DNA of 6,471 bases from Gemmobacter sp. (lineage in GTDB: Bacteria; Pseudomonadota; Alphaproteobacteria; Rhodobacterales; Rhodobacteraceae). Below are positions 1 to 5,658 of this stretch, in pieces (within the stretch, counting starts at the first letter, position 1; the number at the start of each line of letters is the position of its first letter). The notes beneath the pieces are model-generated. The model saw only the letters and a list, made by a program, of their open reading frames with translations, was not told the origin of the DNA and made no database searches. The DNA lies in the NCBI GenBank assembly GCA_003509785.1, contig DOMY01000293.1, forward strand, positions 13,907 to 20,377, written 5' to 3'. Both the position numbers and the translations under genes were made by a program.

Positions 1-809
1 CCTTTGCCACCACGGATATGGCGCAGATCGCGCCCATCGCCGGGGCGGGGGCGGCGTTTCAGCTGTATCCGCCCGCCGATCCGGGGATGGAGGCCGACAT
101 GATCGCCCGTGCCCGCGCGGCGGGCTATCGGGTGCTGGTGGTGACGGTGGATATTCCGGGGCCGACGCGGCGCAGGCGCGATATTCAAAGCGGGCTGTCG
201 GTGCCGCCACGCTTTGGCGCGAGGGCGGTGATGCAGATCCTGTCCTGCCCGCGCTGGGCGCTGGGCATGGCGCGGCGCGGGGTGCCTGTCTTTGAAAATC
301 TGGCGCCCTATTTCCCGAAGGGCAGCCTTGCCGATGCGGCGGATTTTCTGGGGCAGATGATGGTGGGCCATATCGGCCCGGCGCGGCTTTCGCGCATCCG
401 GGCGGCCTGGCAGGGCCCGCTGATCGTAAAGGGCGTGCTGCACCCCGACGAGGCAGCCGAGGCGCTGGCACTGGGCGCCGATGGGGTGGTGATTTCCAAC
501 CACGGCGGGCGGCAGCTGGATGCGGCGCCTGCCGCGCCCGAGATGCTGCCTGCGGTACGCGACAGGCTGGGCGACGGTGCGCTGGTGCTGGCCGATGGTG
601 GCGTGCGGTCGGGGCTGGATGTGGCGCGGATGATCGCGCGGGGGGCGGATGCGGTGCTGATCGGGCGGCCCTTCCTGCATGCGGCGGCGGCCCATCCCAA
701 GGGGCCTGCGCATCTGGCGGCGGTCTTGCGGGCGGAACTGGAGACGACGATGATTCAGCTGGGCGCGAAACGGCTGGCCGATCTGCGCGGCACGATCTGG
801 AGAGGGTGA
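1..809 (+). CDS. FMN-dependent 2-hydroxyacid oxidase/dehydrogenase (LldD/glycolate oxidase family), 5'-truncated
   Basis: The reading frame is already open at base 3 (codons FATTD precede the first Met at base 18), so the start lies outside the window. About 268 residues are present; the family is usually 350-400 long, so roughly the first 100 are missing. Counting from Met 18, the FMN-dependent TIM-barrel active site is intact: QLY (Q15, Y17), TVD (T43, D45), an arginine run at 51-54, the FMN-contact lysine in IVKG (K138), the catalytic His and substrate Arg in SNHGGRQLD (H162, R165), DGGVRSG (D193, R197) and the phosphate-binding GR (216-217). Enzymes of this family oxidise L-2-hydroxyacids (lactate, glycolate, mandelate) to 2-oxoacids, passing electrons to O2 or the respiratory chain. 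The substrate-specifying N-terminus is missing, so oxidase cannot be told from dehydrogenase. The stop codon overlaps the start of the next gene (TGATG), implying one operon. Confidence 0.93.
   Translation, partial: FATTDMAQIAPIAGAGAAFQLYPPADPGMEADMIARARAAGYRVLVVTVDIPGPTRRRRDIQSGLSVPPRFGARAVMQILSCPRWALGMARRGVPVFENLAPYFPKGSLADAADFLGQMMVGHIGPARLSRIRAAWQGPLIVKGVLHPDEAAEALALGADGVVISNHGGRQLDAAPAAPEMLPAVRDRLGDGALVLADGGVRSGLDVARMIARGADAVLIGRPFLHAAAAHPKGPAHLAAVLRAELETTMIQLGAKRLADLRGTIWRG
799..802 (+). promoter_or_regulatory. Ribosome binding site deciding the start of the FAD oxidoreductase
   Basis: GGAG lies inside the last codons of the upstream oxidase gene, 6 bases before ATG 809. An in-frame GTG at 806 would leave only 3 bases of spacing, so ATG 809 is the better start. 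The upstream stop (807-809) shares its last base with this ATG, an arrangement typical of translational coupling. Confidence 0.6.
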
Positions 810-2146
810 TGTTTCAGGAATTGCACGATCTTCTGGGGCCGCAGGGCTGCCTGACCGGGGCGGATGTGCCCGAGGCCGCGCGCAGCGATGGCAGCCGGTC
901 GGGCCAGATGCTGCCGCTGGCGCTACTGCGCCCGGCGACGGTGGAACAGGTCTCTGCCGCGCTGGCGATCTGCCATCGCCACGGGCAGAAGGTGGTGGTG
1001 CAGGGCGGCATGACCGGGCTTGCAGGCGGCGCCAATGCGCTGGGCGGCGAGGTGGCGCTGTCACTTTCCCGCCTGAGCGGGGTGGAAGAGATCGACGCGG
1101 TGCAAGGCGTGATGGTGCTGCGCGCGGGCACGGTGCTGGAAGTAGCGCAGCGCGCGGCCGAGGCGGCGGGCTTTCTGCTGCCCATCGACCTGGGCGCGCG
1201 GGGATCGTGCCAGATCGGCGGCAATATCGCCACCAATGCCGGGGGCCTCCGGGTGATCCGCCACGGCACCACGCGGGAAAACGTGCTGGGGCTGGAGGTG
1301 GTGCAGGCCGATGGCACGGTGCTGAGCCACCTGAACCGCGGGGTGAAGGATAATACCGGCTATGATCTGCGCCACCTGTTTGCCGGGTCGGAAGGCACCT
1401 TGGGGGTGATTACCCGCGCCGTGCTGCGGCTGCGCCCGCTGCCTGCCGCGCCGGAAACCGCGCTTTGTGCGCTGGAAGATTTCGGCGCGGTGGTGCGGCT
1501 CTTGCAGATGGCGCAGCGCAGTGTCACCGTTGCGGCCTTCGAAGCGATGTGGCGCGAGTATTTCGCGCTGAGCCAGAGCCTGACCGGCAAGGTGCTGTTT
1601 GCCGATGTGCCGCCCTTTGCGGTGATCCTGGAGGCAGAGGGCGGCGGGTTGCAGCCGCTGCTGGAGGCGGCCTTTGAAGAGGGCGTGATCTTCGATGCGC
1701 TGGTGGCGCAATCCACCGCCGAGGCGCGGGATTTCTGGGCCGTGCGCGAGGGGCATGCGCTGGATGCCTCGCTCAGGGGATTGATCAATCTGGATGTCAG
1801 CCTGCCGGTGGCGCGGATGGCCGATTATGCCGATGATGTGACGGCGGCGGTGCTGGCGCAGTTTCCGGGGGCGCATGTGTCGTTCTTTGGCCATGTGGGG
1901 GACAGCAACCTGCATGTCGCCATCGCGGTGCCCGACCCTGACCCGCAGAAGGAACAGGCGGTGGACAGGATCGCCTATGACGCCGTGCGGGCGCGGGGCG
2001 GGTCGATTTCGGCCGAACATGGCAAACGCACGCTGAAGCGCGACTGGCTGGGCCACAGCCGCAGCCCGGCGGAACTGGCGGCGATGCGGGCGATCAAGGC
2101 GGCGCTGGATCCGAAAGGCATCCTCAATCCCGGCAAGGTGATCTGA
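809..2146 (+). CDS. FAD-binding 2-hydroxyacid dehydrogenase (GlcD / D-lactate / D-2-hydroxyglutarate dehydrogenase-like)
   Basis: The protein has 445 residues from ATG 809, a normal length for single-chain FAD-linked oxidases of the vanillyl-alcohol oxidase (PCMH) superfamily. The N-terminal FAD domain is seen in VVVQGGMTGLAGGA (62-75), GGNIATNAGG (137-146) and GSEGTLGVIT (194-203). The C-terminal FAD-linked oxidase domain carries GHVGDSNLH (H362, H369) and SAEHG (E403, H404). These match the His/His/Glu metal-binding set that holds the substrate carboxylate in D-2-hydroxyglutarate and related dehydrogenases. It ends in the common closing motif DPKGILNPGKV. Such enzymes oxidise D-2-hydroxyacids to 2-oxoacids and hand electrons to a quinone, an electron-transfer flavoprotein or a cytochrome. 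There is no fused iron-sulfur domain and no GlcE/GlcF gene next to it downstream, which argues against a three-subunit glycolate oxidase. The exact substrate (D-lactate, D-2-hydroxyglutarate or other) cannot be read from the sequence. Confidence 0.92.
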   Translation: MFQELHDLLGPQGCLTGADVPEAARSDGSRSGQMLPLALLRPATVEQVSAALAICHRHGQKVVVQGGMTGLAGGANALGGEVALSLSRLSGVEEIDAVQGVMVLRAGTVLEVAQRAAEAAGFLLPIDLGARGSCQIGGNIATNAGGLRVIRHGTTRENVLGLEVVQADGTVLSHLNRGVKDNTGYDLRHLFAGSEGTLGVITRAVLRLRPLPAAPETALCALEDFGAVVRLLQMAQRSVTVAAFEAMWREYFALSQSLTGKVLFADVPPFAVILEAEGGGLQPLLEAAFEEGVIFDALVAQSTAEARDFWAVREGHALDASLRGLINLDVSLPVARMADYADDVTAAVLAQFPGAHVSFFGHVGDSNLHVAIAVPDPDPQKEQAVDRIAYDAVRARGGSISAEHGKRTLKRDWLGHSRSPAELAAMRAIKAALDPKGILNPGKVI

Positions 2147-2154
2147 AAGGGCTT

Positions 2155-2171
2155 GCGCCGCGCTGCGGCGT
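2155..2171 (+). other. Short GC hairpin between the oxidoreductase and EEP genes
   Basis: CGCCG (2156-2160) pairs with CGGCG (2166-2170) around the loop CGCTG, with one more G-T wobble pair outside. No T-run follows, so it is not a standard intrinsic terminator. It sits just after the stop of the oxidoreductase and covers the alternative GTG start (2170) of the next gene. It could stabilise the upstream mRNA end or simply reflect GC-rich sequence. Confidence 0.3.
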
Positions 2172-2187
2172 GCCCAAGATCAGGGAT

Positions 2188-2940
2188 ATGACCCAGCCGC
2201 ATCTGACCGTTGCCACCTATAACATCCAGAAGGGCATCGGCAGCGATTTTCGCCGCCGCCCCACCCGCGCCGCTGCCGTGCTGGAGGATCTGGGCGCCGA
2301 TATCGTGGCAGTGCAGGAGGGTGACCGGCGCTTTGGCGAACGCGCCGGGGTGTTTGATCTGGGCGAATTGCGCGACCGCACGGGGTTGCAGCCGGTGCCG
2401 GTTCCGACGCGTCTGGGGCTGCGCGCCCATGGCTGGCATGGCAACCTGCTGCTGATGCGCCATGCCGAGCTGCGCGAGGTGCAGGGGCTGCATCTGCCGG
2501 GCGCGGAACCGCGCGGGGCGCTGGTGGTGGATCTGGAGCATGAAACCTTCGGGCCGCTGCGGGTGATCGCCGTGCATCTGGCGCTGATGGCGCAGGCGCG
2601 GCGCGAACAGGCGCGGCTGCTGGCGCGGCTGGTGGCCGAGGCGGCGCAGCCGGTGATCGTGATGGGCGACATGAACGAATGGCGGCGCTGGCCTTCGGCC
2701 ACGCTGACCGTGCTGGACGAACAGCTTGGCCCGCCGGGGATGGCGGCAAGCTTTCCCGCGCCCTTCCCCCGGCTGGCCCTGGACCGCATCTATGCGGGCG
2801 GCGGGCTGCAGATGGTTTCGGCCCATGCCCATGACACGCCCGCCGCGCGCCGCGCCTCGGATCACCTGCCGGTGGTGGCGCGGATCACAGCAGCCATTCG
2901 ATCGGAAGCCGCCCCGCAAGGCGCAGCAGCGTCCGGCTGA
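2188..2940 (+). CDS. Endonuclease/exonuclease/phosphatase (EEP) family metal-dependent hydrolase
   Basis: The protein has 250 residues from ATG 2188. All hallmarks of the EEP (DNase I/APE1/sphingomyelinase-like) fold appear in order: VATYNIQKG (N12), VAVQEGDRR (catalytic metal-ligand E44), AVHL (H130), VMGDMNEW (D161, N163), LDRIY (D199) and SDHLPV (D225, H226). These residues bind Mg2+ and activate water for phosphodiester cleavage. The substrate is unknown: the family includes nucleases, inositol phosphatases and sphingomyelinases. No signal peptide or membrane segment is visible, so it is probably cytoplasmic. The start is uncertain. A GTG at 2170 would add six residues but has no nearby Shine-Dalgarno; ATG 2188 has AGGG only two bases away but begins just before the conserved core. 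The 41-base gap after the oxidoreductase allows co-transcription. Its 3' end overlaps the convergent PLD gene by 56 bases. The pairing recalls E. coli ybhP (EEP) beside clsB, suggesting a link to phospholipid metabolism (inference). Confidence 0.88.
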   Translation: MTQPHLTVATYNIQKGIGSDFRRRPTRAAAVLEDLGADIVAVQEGDRRFGERAGVFDLGELRDRTGLQPVPVPTRLGLRAHGWHGNLLLMRHAELREVQGLHLPGAEPRGALVVDLEHETFGPLRVIAVHLALMAQARREQARLLARLVAEAAQPVIVMGDMNEWRRWPSATLTVLDEQLGPPGMAASFPAPFPRLALDRIYAGGGLQMVSAHAHDTPAARRASDHLPVVARITAAIRSEAAPQGAAASG

Positions 2941-4447
2941 ACAGGGTGGTGCCGGGTTCGGTGATATGGGTCACCTCGCCCGTGTCGGTGGGTTCGACCC
3001 AGCGCAGGGCGCCATGGGTGCCATCTTTCTTCAGGAAAAGGCGATAGGCGTTTTCGGCCAGATCCTGATCCAGTGCCTCTGACACTTCGGCGGACAGGCC
3101 GGGGCTGTCGATCAGCAGGCCCAGTTCGGTGTTCAGGAACACCGAGCGCTGATCCAGATTGAACGAGCCCACAAAGATCTGCCGCCCGTCGATCACGAAG
3201 GTCTTGGCGTGAAGGCTGTTGCCGGACGAGGCAGACAGCACCCGGCGCAACCGCCGCCTGCGGCGCGGCTTTGGCTGGCCAAGGCCTGCCTTCAGCTCGT
3301 AGACGCTGATGCCTGCGCGCAGCAGGCGGCGGCGGTAGCGGGCATAGCCGCAATGCACCAGACCCACATCGGTGGATTGCTGGCCATTGGTCAGCACCCG
3401 GATACGGACGCCGCGCTTTGCCATGGCGGTCAGCGCGCGCAGACCCCGCCCCCCCGGCACGAAATAGGCGGTGATGAAATCGGCCGAAGTTTCGGGCAGC
3501 GACAGCAGCGCCGCCAGCCGCGAGGCCAGCAGATGCTTGCGCTTGGCGCGGCCCGTGGCCTTTACCGGATCGTCGCTGACCAGCTGCACCGGGGCGTGAT
3601 GCGGTTGCAGGCGGCCGTCCAGCAGATCCTGCACCGGATTGCCATCGTCCAGCGCGGCGGCATAGGCGGCGCTGTCGGGTTCCTGCCAGATGATTTCGGC
3701 CTGAGCCTGCAGCCGGTCCAGCGCGCCGGGTGGATGGCGCAGCAGGCGCGTCACCGGCACGGCGGCGGCGCTGGCCCAGTAGATATCGAAATCGGCGGCC
3801 ACTTCGGCGGCGGCGGGGCCGGTCAGCAGGACATCGAAATCAATGAAGTGAAAATCCTTGCCGCCTTCGAAATATTCATCCCCGATATTGCGGCCGCCCA
3901 GGATGCAGGCCACGCCATCGGCGGTCAGGGATTTGTTGTGCATCCGCCGGTTCAGCCGCCCGAAATCCAGCAGCAGGTTCACCGTGCGCATCCGGCGCAG
4001 CAGGAACGGGTTGAACAGCCGCACCTCTGCGCCGGGCAGGCTGTTCAGCCCGTGCAGGATATCATCAAGATCAGGGGCGCCCAGATCATCGACCAGCAGG
4101 CGCAGCCGCACGCCACGGGCCACGGCGGCGCGTAACTCGTTCAGCATCAGCTGGCCCGCGCGATCCTTGTGCCAGACGTAATATTGCACATCCAGCGCGC
4201 TTTGTGCGGCGCGGATCAGGGCGATCCGAGCCGCAAAGGCATCCAGGCCATCACTGATTCCGGTCAGGCCATTCTGGCCTTCGGGCAGGGAAAGCCCGGC
4301 CACAGCCGTTGCCAGAGGTGTGGCAGGATCGGGGGGCAGGGCGGTGGAATCAGGCCCTTCGGCCCCGGAAAGCCGGGCGAATTTCACGCGCAGCGCAATT
4401 GCGGCAAGAAGCAGGGCACAGGCCATGCCGAAGATGAGCCAGAGCAT
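2885..4447 (-). CDS. Phospholipase D superfamily protein, ClsC-like cardiolipin synthase
   Basis: The protein has 520 residues starting at ATG 4447 (minus strand), preceded by GGGGGA three bases upstream. The open frame continues far beyond this ATG, but that part lies across the LysR gene and is not coding. A hydrophobic N-terminal segment (residues 2-19) should anchor it to the inner membrane. Two PLD active sites are complete: HNKSLTAD (H170, K172, D177) followed by GGRNIGDEYF, and HAKTFVID (H413, K415, D420) followed by GSFNLDQRS. Other family blocks are LDVQYYVWHKD (85-95), RLFNPF (143-148), AYFVPGGRG (327-335) and QSTDVGLVHCGYARYR (357-372). This layout matches E. coli ClsC (YmdC), which makes cardiolipin from phosphatidylglycerol and phosphatidylethanolamine. 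A general phospholipase D activity cannot be excluded. An unusual arginine-rich stretch at 395-402 precedes the second HKD. The gene is divergent from the LysR gene and convergent with, and overlapping, the EEP gene. Confidence 0.9.
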   Translation of the reverse strand: MLWLIFGMACALLLAAIALRVKFARLSGAEGPDSTALPPDPATPLATAVAGLSLPEGQNGLTGISDGLDAFAARIALIRAAQSALDVQYYVWHKDRAGQLMLNELRAAVARGVRLRLLVDDLGAPDLDDILHGLNSLPGAEVRLFNPFLLRRMRTVNLLLDFGRLNRRMHNKSLTADGVACILGGRNIGDEYFEGGKDFHFIDFDVLLTGPAAAEVAADFDIYWASAAAVPVTRLLRHPPGALDRLQAQAEIIWQEPDSAAYAAALDDGNPVQDLLDGRLQPHHAPVQLVSDDPVKATGRAKRKHLLASRLAALLSLPETSADFITAYFVPGGRGLRALTAMAKRGVRIRVLTNGQQSTDVGLVHCGYARYRRRLLRAGISVYELKAGLGQPKPRRRRRLRRVLSASSGNSLHAKTFVIDGRQIFVGSFNLDQRSVFLNTELGLLIDSPGLSAEVSEALDQDLAENAYRLFLKKDGTHGALRWVEPTDTGEVTHITEPGTTLFSRTLLRLAGRLPIEWLL

Positions 4448-4506
4448 GAATCCCCCGTGCCTTTGAAGGTTAACTGTAAAGACCGCCTGCCGGTTCCGCC
4501 AGCATC

Positions 4507-4538
4507 GCTTTGTGAAGGCCACCACAGCTTTGTGAAGG
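4507..4538. promoter_or_regulatory. Perfect 12-bp direct repeat, probable operator in the PLD/LysR divergent region
   Basis: GCTTTGTGAAGG occurs twice without mismatch, at 4507-4518 and 4527-4538, separated by 8 bases. The 20-bp period is close to two helical turns, so both copies face the same side of DNA, as expected for a dimeric or tetrameric regulator. The second copy also forms a small inverted repeat, CACA-GCTT-TGTG (4523-4534). A degenerate third copy, CTTTGAAGG, lies at 4461-4469 close to the PLD start. LysR regulators commonly bind in the divergent region beside their own gene, so the adjacent HypT-like protein is the first candidate ligand (inference). The repeat is seen directly; binding is not. 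Confidence 0.5.
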
Positions 4539-4539
4539 A

Positions 4540-4566
4540 TTGGCGACGGGCGCCGCCACAGATAGT
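4540..4566 (+). promoter_or_regulatory. Weak candidate promoter for the LysR-type gene
   Basis: TTGGCG (4540-4545) and GATAGT (4561-4566) resemble -35 and -10 boxes, each matching four of six consensus bases, but the 15-base spacer is short. It lies immediately after the direct repeats, so a factor bound there would occupy about -65 to -35, a usual place for LysR-type regulation. This is speculative. Confidence 0.22.
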
Positions 4567-4580
4567 CTGGCCGGATCGGC

Positions 4581-4586
4581 AGGAGG
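4581..4586 (+). promoter_or_regulatory. Consensus ribosome binding site of the LysR-type gene
   Basis: A full AGGAGG lies 5 bases before ATG 4592. It fixes the start of the regulator although the same frame is open for over 400 bases upstream, across the divergent PLD gene. Confidence 0.8.
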
Positions 4587-4591
4587 GCGGC

Positions 4592-5488
4592 ATGGATTTC
4601 AAATGGCTGGAAGATTTTCTGAGCCTTGCCGAAACGCACAGCTTTTCCCGGTCGGCAGAGCTGCGCGGGGTGACGCAAAGCGCCTTCAGCCGCCGCATCC
4701 GGGCGCTGGAGGACTGGCTGGGGGCGGCGCTGCTGAACCGCGAAAGTTTTCCGGTGACGCTGACGCCCGAAGGGCGGCTGTTCCGCGAAACCGCGGAAGA
4801 GGCGGTGCGGATGATCCATGCCCGCCGCGCCGAATTTCGCGATCATGCGCGGGGCAGCGGGCCGGAAATCAGCTTTGTGGCGCTGCACAGCCTGACGGTG
4901 ACATTTCTGCCTGGCTGGCTGATGCGGCTGAAAGGCGCGGTGGGGCAGATGTCCAGCCGGGTGAAGCCCGAAAACTTTGACCGCTGCATCACGGCGCTGG
5001 CCGAGGGCGGCTATGATTTCTTCCTGACCTATGCCCATCCCCGTGTGTCGATGCCGCTGGAGCCGCAGGCCTTTCCGCATCTGGTGATCGGTGCCGACAG
5101 CCTGGTGGCGGTGGCCCGGCCCGGCTGGCCCGAGGACTGGGCGCGCGAAGGGATGCCGCTGCTGCAATATTCGCGCGGGTCTTTTCTGGGCACGCTGGCA
5201 CGGATTGCACAGGCGCAGCCGGGGGCGCCCAAGGTCTGGGTGGCGCATACCGACGAAGCCTCGATGGCGGAGGCGATGAAAAGCATGGCGGTCGAGGGGC
5301 ATGGTGTCGTCTGGCTGCCCCGGCGGCTGGTCAGGGCGGAAATCGCGGCAGGCCAGCTGGAGGTGGTGGCGCCTGAACTGCCGATGGAGATCCGGCTGTA
5401 TCGCAATGCGGCGCGGGGCCGGGGGATCACCGCGCGGGTCTGGGCGGCGGCGGAAGGGCTGGCCGAACCTTATGCAAAAACAGAATAA
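4592..5488 (+). CDS. LysR-type transcriptional regulator, HypT/YjiE-like
   Basis: The protein has 298 residues, a standard LysR length. The N-terminal winged helix-turn-helix is clear: WLEDFLSLAETHSFSRSAE (5-23), the recognition helix VTQSAFSRRIRALEDWLG (27-44), then LLNRES and LTPEG. The C-terminal effector-binding domain covers roughly 90-290. Several blocks resemble what I recall of E. coli HypT (YjiE): KWL-DFL at the N-terminus, QSAFSRRIRALE, ALHSLTVTFLP (97-107), LLQYSRGSFLG (190-200) and GHGVVWLP (236-243). HypT is activated by methionine oxidation under hypochlorite stress. This protein has methionines at 225, 229 and 232 in the block aligning with the oxidised Met230 region, but the equivalence is from memory and untested. 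It is divergent from the PLD gene and 170 bases upstream of aspA in the same direction. It may regulate itself, the PLD gene or aspA. The subfamily call is moderately sure; the LysR call is firm. Confidence 0.92.
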   Translation: MDFKWLEDFLSLAETHSFSRSAELRGVTQSAFSRRIRALEDWLGAALLNRESFPVTLTPEGRLFRETAEEAVRMIHARRAEFRDHARGSGPEISFVALHSLTVTFLPGWLMRLKGAVGQMSSRVKPENFDRCITALAEGGYDFFLTYAHPRVSMPLEPQAFPHLVIGADSLVAVARPGWPEDWAREGMPLLQYSRGSFLGTLARIAQAQPGAPKVWVAHTDEASMAEAMKSMAVEGHGVVWLPRRLVRAEIAAGQLEVVAPELPMEIRLYRNAARGRGITARVWAAAEGLAEPYAKTE

Positions 5489-5603
5489 CCTAGGGCGACT
5501 TGGCATTGGAATTCTGCAAGGCGCAGGCATAAATCCCTGACATGGCCAGATAAAACCGGGTGATCCCCGGCGGCCTTCCGAAACGCGAACCCCATACAAT
5601 CTT

Positions 5604-5633
5604 GCATGACCCGGTGGGCCCGCATGACGCGGG
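5604..5633 (+). repeat. Short direct repeat GCATGAC-S-CGG upstream of aspA
   Basis: GCATGACCCGG (5604-5614) and GCATGACGCGG (5622-5632) differ at one base and are 18 bases apart start to start. They lie directly after the TACAAT box, where a bound repressor could block transcription. They could also be coincidental in GC-rich sequence. Confidence 0.35.
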
Positions 5634-5634
5634 C
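5618..5634 (+). other. Hairpin in the aspA leader
   Basis: GCCCGC (5618-5623) pairs perfectly with GCGGGC (5629-5634) around the loop ATGAC. It ends 24 bases before the aspA ATG and is followed by GGCTGTTTC, which has only three T's in a row. It may be a weak terminator for the LysR transcript, or a leader structure acting on aspA expression. Confidence 0.35.
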
Positions 5635-5658
5635 GGCTGTTTCATGCCCGAGGATACC

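Larger units (their letters stand above)
5489..5658 (+). promoter_or_regulatory. Intergenic region and probable aspA promoter/leader
   Basis: These 170 bases separate the LysR stop from aspA. The best -10-like box is TACAAT (5595-5600, five of six consensus bases), but no convincing -35 stands 16-18 bases upstream, which would fit an activator-dependent promoter. A second, weaker pair is TTGGAA (5506-5511) with CATAAA (5529-5534), spacer 17. The direct repeat and hairpin described separately lie between TACAAT and the aspA start. No small ORF with a good ribosome binding site is evident. Confidence 0.4.

Noticed and set aside
806..808. GTG 806 as the start of the FAD oxidoreductase.
   Set aside because: It is only 3 bases from the GGAG ribosome site, while ATG 809 has 6-base spacing and the classic TGATG overlap with the upstream stop.
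4169..4591. An N-terminal extension of the LysR reading frame starting at 4169.
   Set aside because: It runs antisense through the PLD gene, contains no LysR sequence, and the consensus AGGAGG at 4581 marks ATG 4592 as the start.
5500..5520. A sigma-54-like element, TTGGCATTGGAATTCTGCAA, after the LysR gene.
   Set aside because: The GG and GC dinucleotides are 12 bases apart instead of the required 10, and the second GG gives 6, so the -24/-12 spacing is wrong.
5549..5570. A hairpin CCGGG-TGATC-CCCGG next to an A-rich tract, resembling a minus-strand terminator.
   Set aside because: The T-run would be on the minus strand, where no gene ends, and the 5-bp stem is weak; on the plus strand there is no T-run, so it does not terminate LysR.
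2885..5599. A 904-residue open frame on the minus strand covering the PLD gene and most of the LysR gene.
   Set aside because: Only the part after ATG 4447 matches a protein family. The upstream part is low-complexity, rich in Arg, Pro, His and Gln, and lies antisense to the clear LysR gene; it is a by-product of high GC content.
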